Below, piece by piece: positions 57,431 to 64,000 of a stretch of 64,000 bases of DNA. The translations under genes and the position numbers were made by a program. The notes under the pieces were generated by a model. That model was given only the letters and a program-made list of their open reading frames with translations, was not told the DNA's origin and did no database searches. Positions within the stretch are counted from its first letter, which is position 1. Every line of letters begins with the position of its first letter. The DNA comes from Akebia trifoliata (taxonomy: Eukaryota > Streptophyta > Magnoliopsida > Ranunculales > Lardizabalaceae), in contig CM030715.1 in the NCBI GenBank assembly GCA_017979445.1, positions 9,168,187 through 9,232,186 of the forward strand, given 5' to 3'.

Positions 57431-60400
57431 TGTGACGTCCCCCCAAACGCTAACACAAAGTCCCATGTCAGATTTCGAGGCACTAGGTGGCGTCTCGAAA
57501 TTTTGGCATGGTCTCCTCTGTTTATGTTAGCATTCTAAAGCAGTAAAAACTTACACCTGATAAACGACATACACTATATCTTGCATATATACATACAAAA
57601 TAGAATAATAATGGAAGCCTATATACATCTAATTAATGTATAATAAATCAGAGTGTGGAAAAAAAATTTATATACAAGATTATACAGAAACTCCTTACTC
57701 TAATAAAATTCTTAATGCTTAAAACCAAAATCTATATTACTACCTGGACCACCTGATGTGACTAGATATAATCCAATGTTTACCATGAAAAAAACTCTAA
57801 TCGTCTATCTGACCTATCATATAATCCTCAGTCGCGCACTACACCTATCTTGCCAAACTCCGAATCTGAAACTAAAAAAAATGGTGAGTAACAATGGTTA
57901 GCTGGTAGGGAAGCAAATAATTTTTACCAATAAGTTCTCCTAACATGAATGAATAAACATTCTGAATCATTTTAACACATGTAAAGTTTTAAAGAAAAAA
58001 CTACGATTAACTGATACATATAACCAGGGATAAGTAACAAAACATTTTATAACTCATATTACATCATTAGCAGTACTCACTATAACATTCCTTTTATACA
58101 AATCTAATTGACTAAATGGAAACATTAAATACGCATTTCATTTTATATATCAAAATAAGGTAACATATATGTAATACACAATGGTGGATTAGTAGAATTA
58201 GAAAGTTAGAAGTCACGACTGGATTGTTCCTAGTCGGGACATGATGTTTCATAATAAAGTATTAGTTCCTGATTTTGTGACTGGTCATTGTTACCACACT
58301 TGTGGGATCATTTATCCAGCTAAGGATGGTTGTTTGACGTGACCGTAAGCAATGGGTCTCTTTTCGATGTGTCAGAACGTTCGACCACTAGAGATTGTTA
58401 GTAATTAGTGACTAAACATCTTTGTCTATGCCTATCAGGCGTACATGTGATTCCCAAATATACAATCCATTTGTATACGACTACCTTTACATTATAAGTT
58501 TACTGGTAAAGATAGATAGGAATAAACCTAGATTCCAGTTGTGACTCCACTCTCATTCGTGTACCATACCATATATTAGTTTAGTTGTCTATACCGTACA
58601 TCCCAAGATAGTATATCACTCCGGATGATATGACAGACTATCCTTTTAAGTATTCGCAAGCTCTTTAACAATTCACAAAATAGCTACATATATATATATA
58701 TAGGGAAATGTTCAGCAACAAACATTTTGACAAACATTTTGGCAAAACATTTTTGAAAATATGGGTTACAGGTTTTGGAATGGGCTGATTTTTGGTGAGG
58801 ATGATCTCTACAGGGAATAGATCATCATCACCAAAAATCAGTCCATTCCAAAACTTCTAACCCATCAAAAATGGTTTACAAAAAATGGACGGTCCACGAT
58901 TTTTCAACCTGTTAATATGGGGCTAGAAGTTTTGGAATGGGCTGATTTTTGATGAGGATGATCTCCTCACCGTAGAGATCATCCTCACCAAAAATCAGCC
59001 CATTCCTAAATCTCTAACCCATGTTTTGAAAAATGTTTTGCCAAAATGTTTGTCAAAATGTTTGTTACTGAAAGGGACCCATATATATATATATATATCA
59101 TTTCCTTTCTTTAAAAACAAATAAGAAATTTTTTTTGAAAACAAATGAGAAATTAACATTACAGACTTGAGAATGGATATCCAGTTTCCTACCATGCAAA
59201 TGTGGCCACGCAACCTAAAATAAATAAAATAACGTAAACATAAAATGTGACTCGCATTATAGAAAGTAAATAAGCATGAAACCAATATCGTTATCCCTGG
59301 ATATCTGTTCACTAACCTACACACAATATTACAATGTAAATGAAGACAATACCCCTCGGGTGTGACTTATATTTTACGGTTTCATCCCCTTTTCCCTTTT
59401 TTTTTCGATTCTTACACTTTCTACGTTTTCAAACACATAATTTATTTTTTAGATTCATTCATTCAAATATTCATTTTTATCATTTAAATTAAAACTTTAT
59501 AAAACTTATATTCAAACAAGGTCCCAGCAGTGCACAGAACCTAACTAGCGGAAATAACCAGGTGAAATATCCTACTCACGTATAATTTGTTATAAAATAT
59601 AATTAAACATATCAAATATGCAAGTTGTGGCGTGAATTTGAAATAAAGAAAAGACTTCTACATTTTTTGGAAACACATCACAAATTTTTGATAATAATCC
59701 TAAATGCAATTTTCACAATCTACGAATAGCAATTGAGAGTCCTTACTAATTTCTATGCGACAAAATTGAAACACGTGCGTAAAAATCAAGATGATTGGCA
59801 TGAAAATCGAGATGGATCAGATGTCGAGGCAGCTGGTTTTGAAATCTGATCCGATGGTTTCAAAGATTTCGATGTCATCATTTTTTCTCCCTTCTGTGGT
59901 GGAGGACAATTCGACCCCAAAATGGATGAAATCCGAGGTTTAAGAATGAAAACTCCTGTATCACATATGACTGATTTTTGATGATATGGGATGAAAGAGA
60001 AGAGGAAATGAAAGGAAACTCGGTGGGTTTTGCAGAGAACGACGCTACGGATGTTTTTTCCTTCTGCGTCGGAGGTCAAATACGGATCGGTCGCGACGAA
60101 TTTGAGTTTGAAGATTGGGAAGAAAACCAATTTTTCATTAGACCCCTTGAATGGTTTTTAAAGATTTAAAATGATGATGAATAGTAAATTCATTTAAAAA
60201 ATTATTTATATAAATTTTTGGGATGAAATTGGTATTTTACCTATTGTTTCGTTTAACGATAACTTAACTGTCCGAACTCCAAAAGTGACACATGAATACT
60301 CTATTTTATATAATTTTTCATTCCAGATCTAATGATGTGGTCAAATTTTATAAATTATGTCTAACAAAAATTTACTTTTTTGGCCCAAGGTGACCTTAAA

Positions 60401-60790
60401 ATTGACTTCGTTTTCGTTTTTGACGATATTATGACTTTTTGGACTTCAAAAATGACAAATAAATAGTTCATTTTCTATAATTTTTCATTACAAATTCAAT
60501 GGTATGATAAAATTTTAAAAATTCTTGCTCTAGAAAAAGTCATTATTTTAGCTTAGTCGAACTCAAAAATCGAGGATTTTGTAACTTTTCTTTTAGGACT
60601 CGCATTTGAGCTTACTTATAAGCCAAATCATATTTTCCAATCATTTTGAATTCAATGGTGAAGTCAGATTTTATTAAAATGATCAAAACAAAATCCTGAA
60701 GTTTTATCTTACATCTCACTTTTAAGATTTTCTCAAAATTTCATTATTTATTTTTTCTTGAGATACGAATAAAAAACTTGGGATTTTACA
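57431..60790 (-). mobile_element. 5' LTR (L4) of the right-hand Ty3-type element
   Basis: From TGTAAAATCCCAAG (60790) to GGGGACGTCACA (57431) on the - strand, 3360 bp including a 378-bp MITE at 58703-59080. The primer site follows. With 48759-51735 it frames an element of about 12 kb that contains the nested L3. Outer flanks are TTCTC (48754-48758) and TCATC (60791-60795), matching at three of five positions. Confidence 0.8.
58703..59080. mobile_element. (TA)n-associated hairpin MITE, copy 11, inside LTR L4
   Basis: Ends GGGAAATGTTCAGCAACAAA and (reverse) GGGTCCCTTTCAGTAACAAA, with the two GGGCTGATTTTTGGTGAGGA hairpins and the GGACGGTCCACGATTTTT centre. The same site is unoccupied in the paired LTR L2 (AATAGCTACATACATATC near 50030) and in L3 (near 54580). 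This proves insertion at a TA-rich site after the LTRs were copied. Very similar to copy 3. Confidence 0.92.
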
Positions 60791-60889
60791 TCATCTTTCT
60801 CTCTCTTTGTGTCTCTTTTCAAAAGAAACCCTTGATTTGTATGTAAAAATGAATGTTTTTTCATCTTAAAAATTAGGGGTTTTGGTTGA

Positions 60890-61225
60890 TTCCATATGTA
60901 TAAATCGAATCGAATGTTAAGGGGAGTTACAGATAATTTATAATTTTTTTTATAAATCGAATCGAATATTTTTGGGTATTTGATAATTTATATATTTTTT
61001 TATATAAATTGAATCGAATGTTATCGAGTATTCGATAATCAAATGTATAAATTTATAATTTTTTTTTATAAATCTAATATTATCGAGTATTCAATAATCT
61101 AGTTTATAACTTTATAAATTTTTTTGATGCATTCGAATCGAATATTATCGAGTTTTCGGTAATCTAATTTTTAATTTTTAATGTTTTTTTTTAATAAATT
61201 GAATCGAATGTTATCGGGTATTCCT
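60890..61225. repeat. AT-rich tandem repeat, about 75 bp unit
   Basis: AAATCGAATCGAATGTTAT, then CGAGTATTCGATAATC and a T-run recur four to five times with drift. A further copy lies at 62865-62910. No function evident. Confidence 0.75.
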
Positions 61226-62860
61226 AGCATGTCACTATTACTGCTGTTGATTTTCAAAAAGAATTGATCTCAAAAAATCCTGATCCGATCGATATATTTT
61301 TCATCGTCAAAATTTCTTATTTAAGAATGATTGTCATTGATTTGATGTTTATTTCTATTCATTTGGTAAATTTTCTCTGGATTTAATTTGTATAGAATTT
61401 GAAATCAAATCCGATAATTTTTAATATGATCTGTTCGATTTCGTTGGTTTGGATGCATAAATCTTCTGCTTAGGGTGATCTGGTATATTTTGTCTGAAGT
61501 TTTTAATTTGACCAACGCAATCCTATTTTTGATTTCTGATCAACGGCAAGGCAAACTAGACATTTGTTCCAAATCTGTTTTACATCACGAAAAATTACTT
61601 TTTTTTTTTCAAATTTTTGAAAGTTGTTGAGCATTGATCTTCGAAGATTTTCGAGCTTTGATCTTCGAAGCTTTGACCTTTGTAGGTTTTCATTTTGTTT
61701 CTTTTATTTTTTATTTGTAAATTTTGTCACTAGGTTCTTAATTCTGATTTCAGTATGATTCAACTATAGAAATTAATAATTTTTTAGATTGGGTATTAAT
61801 GTTTGATGAATTCTATAACTCTGAGAACTATGAAAAATCTAAGAAGGATTATAAAAAATCACTTAACTGAAATGTCTATGAAAAATCACTGTTTTGAGAA
61901 TTATGAACTATGAAAAATCTAAGAAGGATTATTTCTTCTTTTAAAAATAAAATAAAAAATCACTGTTTTAAGTGATTTTACACAAAAGAGATTAACCAAA
62001 ATGTCCCTTATACTTATTCATAATTATTTCTTTTTATAAAGCTATTCATAATTATTTCTTCTTTTAAAAATAAAATTAAAAATCATTGTTTTGCGCATTT
62101 GCAGCTATAATATATAAGAAGAGATTTGAAGATATAGCTCATGATAGAGTTAAACTAGGGGAAATGATTGATGTTTCCAGCCTCAACATTTGAGATAACA
62201 TGTAGATGATGAAAAAAAAATCTCTAACTAAGTTCTCTTTCCTTTTTCCAAGTTCAATTTATTATCTTGTTAGTAGTATTGGAGGGTGAGCTAATATTCT
62301 TGAATAATTTCTTTTTCTTATTACGTTTCTGTTTTAAGTTTTAGTGTCATTTTGTATCAGTTTGAACTTGTTATGGGTATGAATTGAATACAAAAATCAT
62401 TAATATTTAATGGGTCTAATGAATTTAGGATTCCAATTTTCTTCTTTTCGTGTAATTTTGACTTCTTACTATTGTGTTTGATTCATATAACTAATGCATC
62501 GATTCATGGATTTGGGTTTTTAAGCTTTAATTCAATCTCTTGTTTCTATTTAATGTTTTCTTCGTACACCTTTTTAACATTTAGGAGATTTTCTAATTTT
62601 ATTTCCATAGAAAATATGGTCCTAGATAGAATGGAATAATATGTCTGTCGTTAACCCAAAATGGCCTTGATAAGGCTTTATATATTGGAAAACCTTTAAT
62701 TATAAAGAAAATTTTAAGTACTCAATAGAAACAAACATTTCATTTGAAATTTTTTATGCTTGGTAGGTAGAGATTTAACTGCTTTGTAATCTAGTTGTCT
62801 TATCATTACTGTTATGATAAGAGGAAAGTAATTAATAAAGTATTTCATTTAATAGTAAAT
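61226..62860. other. Intergenic DNA, no gene recognised
   Basis: AT-rich. A duplicated segment containing AACTATGAAAAATCTAAGA and AGGATTAT occurs at about 61825 and 61905. No coding domain or RNA gene recognised. Confidence 0.4.
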
Positions 62861-62949
62861 GCACAAATCGAATCGAATGTTATTGGGTATTCGACAATCT
62901 AATTTTTTTATATATAAATCAAATATATCCTTTTTAATAATTTTCATAA

Positions 62950-63605
62950 ATCTATGTGTGTTTTTTTTTAAACTTACACATGCACACACACACATCAATT
63001 ACTGTACTATGTACAGTCAAAGATTGATAACACAGGACCTCCTCACCGTGGAACTGAGAACTGTGTGTTTTTCTGACTATCTATAGGATAACCTGACATA
63101 GCCTCCTAGTTTCTTTCTTTGGTTATATATTATGAAAAAGTCAAAATATATGTGTGTTTTTCTTTAACTTACACACTTAGACACACACACACATACACAT
63201 CAATTACTGTACTTTGTACAGTCAAAGATTGAGAACATAAGACTCCCTCACTGTGGGACTGAAAATTGTGCATTTTTCTGACTATTTATTGGATAACCTA
63301 ACATTGTCTTCTAATTTCTCTCTTTGATTATACACTATGCAAAAATCAAAATATATATGTGTGATTTTCTTTAACTTACACACGCACACATACATAAATT
63401 ATTGTACTTTGTACAGTCAAAGATTGAGAACACAGGGCTCCTTCACCATGAGACTGAGAACTGTGTATTTTTTCGACTATCTATAGGATAACCTGATATC
63501 ACCTCTTGGTTTCTCTATTTGATTATATATTGTGCAAAAGTCAAAATATATATGTGTGTTTTTTTTTAACTTACACATACACACACATACATCAATTAAA
63601 GATTT
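62950..63605. repeat. Tandem repeat, three and a half units of about 195-205 bp
   Basis: Each unit starts with TATGTGTGT and a T-rich run, followed by CTTACACA, a (CA)n run, TCAATTACTGTACTTTGTAC and AGTCAAAGATTGAGAACA, then CTCACTGTGGGACTGA. Starts are near 62953, 63150, 63354 and 63549. The ACTGTAC/GTACAGT pair forms a small hairpin in each full unit. Frames at 62859-63086 and 63477-63728 are repeat translations. Confidence 0.85.
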
Positions 63606-63742
63606 TACAAAGGATTGATGATGAAGTTGAAATAGAATATGACATGTTCCGTTCCATGCACTACTCTTGTTAGTACCATTGGCAGATAGATGATAACAGT
63701 TTAAAGGGTGCGAAAGTAGATTTGACATCCAAACAACATGAA

Positions 63743-64000
63743 GTTTGGGTCGAGATATGTTAGGAATTAGTTACAAATGAGAGGAGACCACATAAAGTAA
63801 TTGACAAGATCGGATATGAAATTTTGGTGAAGGAGTTTAAAAAAAGAATTGACATTTACTATGATAGAGGGCAAATGAAAAACAAGTGGGATAGACAAAA
63901 AGGACTTTGTGGACATTGAAATAAGATTTACACAAATATTAGCGTCTTTTATGATGTTGAGACCGGCATATTAGTTGTAAGTGAGGAGTGGTGGGATGGG
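63743..64000 (+). pseudogene. Myb/SANT-like domain pseudogene, cut by the window edge
   Basis: The frame reads VWVEIC, a stop, ELVTNERRPHKVIDKIGYEI, then VKEFKKRI, YYDRGQMKNKWDRQK, a second stop, and FYDVETGILVVSEEWWDG. This matches the plant Myb/SANT-like domain (Myb_DNA-bind_3) as in L10-interacting MYB-domain proteins and Harbinger-type transposon accessory proteins: RPxTHF, GWxxIxxxFxxxTGxxYxRxQxKNKWDxLKK, then the Asp/Glu-rich GTIxASDEWWD end. Two nonsense codons show it is decayed. Continuation beyond 64000 is not visible. Confidence 0.75.

Noticed and set aside
57426..60795. CCATC/TCATC around L4 as a target duplication of a solo LTR.
   Set aside because: CCATC overlaps the spacer and first bases of the primer-binding site (GATGGTATTAG on the - strand), so it is internal element sequence.

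Overview
The window is nuclear DNA from a dicot-like flowering plant. It is AT-rich, has no bacterial-type gene packing, and contains one intact spliced plant gene among nested transposable elements. The species cannot be read from the sequence. The intact gene is FATB (plastid palmitoyl-acyl-ACP thioesterase), on the + strand: TATA box near 33.68 kb, a leader intron, six coding exons from 34546 to 40673, and 420 residues with the full catalytic set. Its first coding intron uses a GC donor and carries a decayed copy of the start of the next exon. Its last intron is 3.5 kb and holds a LINE 3' end and a SINE-like piece.

Left side (0-31 kb). A 0.9-kb foldback element (738-1646) is followed by a 3-kb solo LTR with a perfect 5-bp target duplication (3586-6635). 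Next comes a nest of Tat/Ogre-like Ty3 elements. A family-2 LTR (9058-10169 and 21057-21444, with a tRNA-Arg primer site at 9036-9054) is split by an 11-kb inverted structure at 10170-21056. That structure has two family-1 LTRs facing opposite ways, each with its polypurine tract and its own 51-bp tandem array on the inner side, and a decayed gag between them. A second family-2 LTR (about 22097-24048), a NIMIN-like pseudogene (24318-24668), and another family-1 5' LTR with primer site (25002-26558) follow. At 26.8-30.2 kb an old LTR is interrupted by a family-1 LTR, which itself contains a 0.4-kb insert with fragments of plastid rps2 and ndhG side by side.

Middle (31-48 kb). An RNase H-like pseudogene, a SINE-like repeat and a 559-bp hAT element with a perfect 8-bp duplication lead up to FATB. 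Downstream of FATB, 41.3-47.0 kb holds ten hairpin-rich MITE-like elements (one a 0.9-kb gene-carrying form, one truncated), most sitting directly in (TA)n microsatellites, and a 214-bp tandem duplication follows.

Right side (48-64 kb). One Ty3-type element on the - strand can be reconstructed in layout: 5' LTR at 57431-60790 (itself hit by a MITE), initiator-Met primer site, gag start, a younger solo LTR inserted into gag (53306-56691, TSD GTAAT), more gag with zinc knuckles, no visible pol, polypurine tract, and 3' LTR at 48759-51735. The last 3 kb has two tandem-repeat blocks and, at the edge, a broken Myb/SANT-like domain.

Besides FATB, no intact gene is supported. Most other open frames are translations of repeats and hairpins. 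Homology calls rest on reading the sequence against remembered family patterns; no database search was run.
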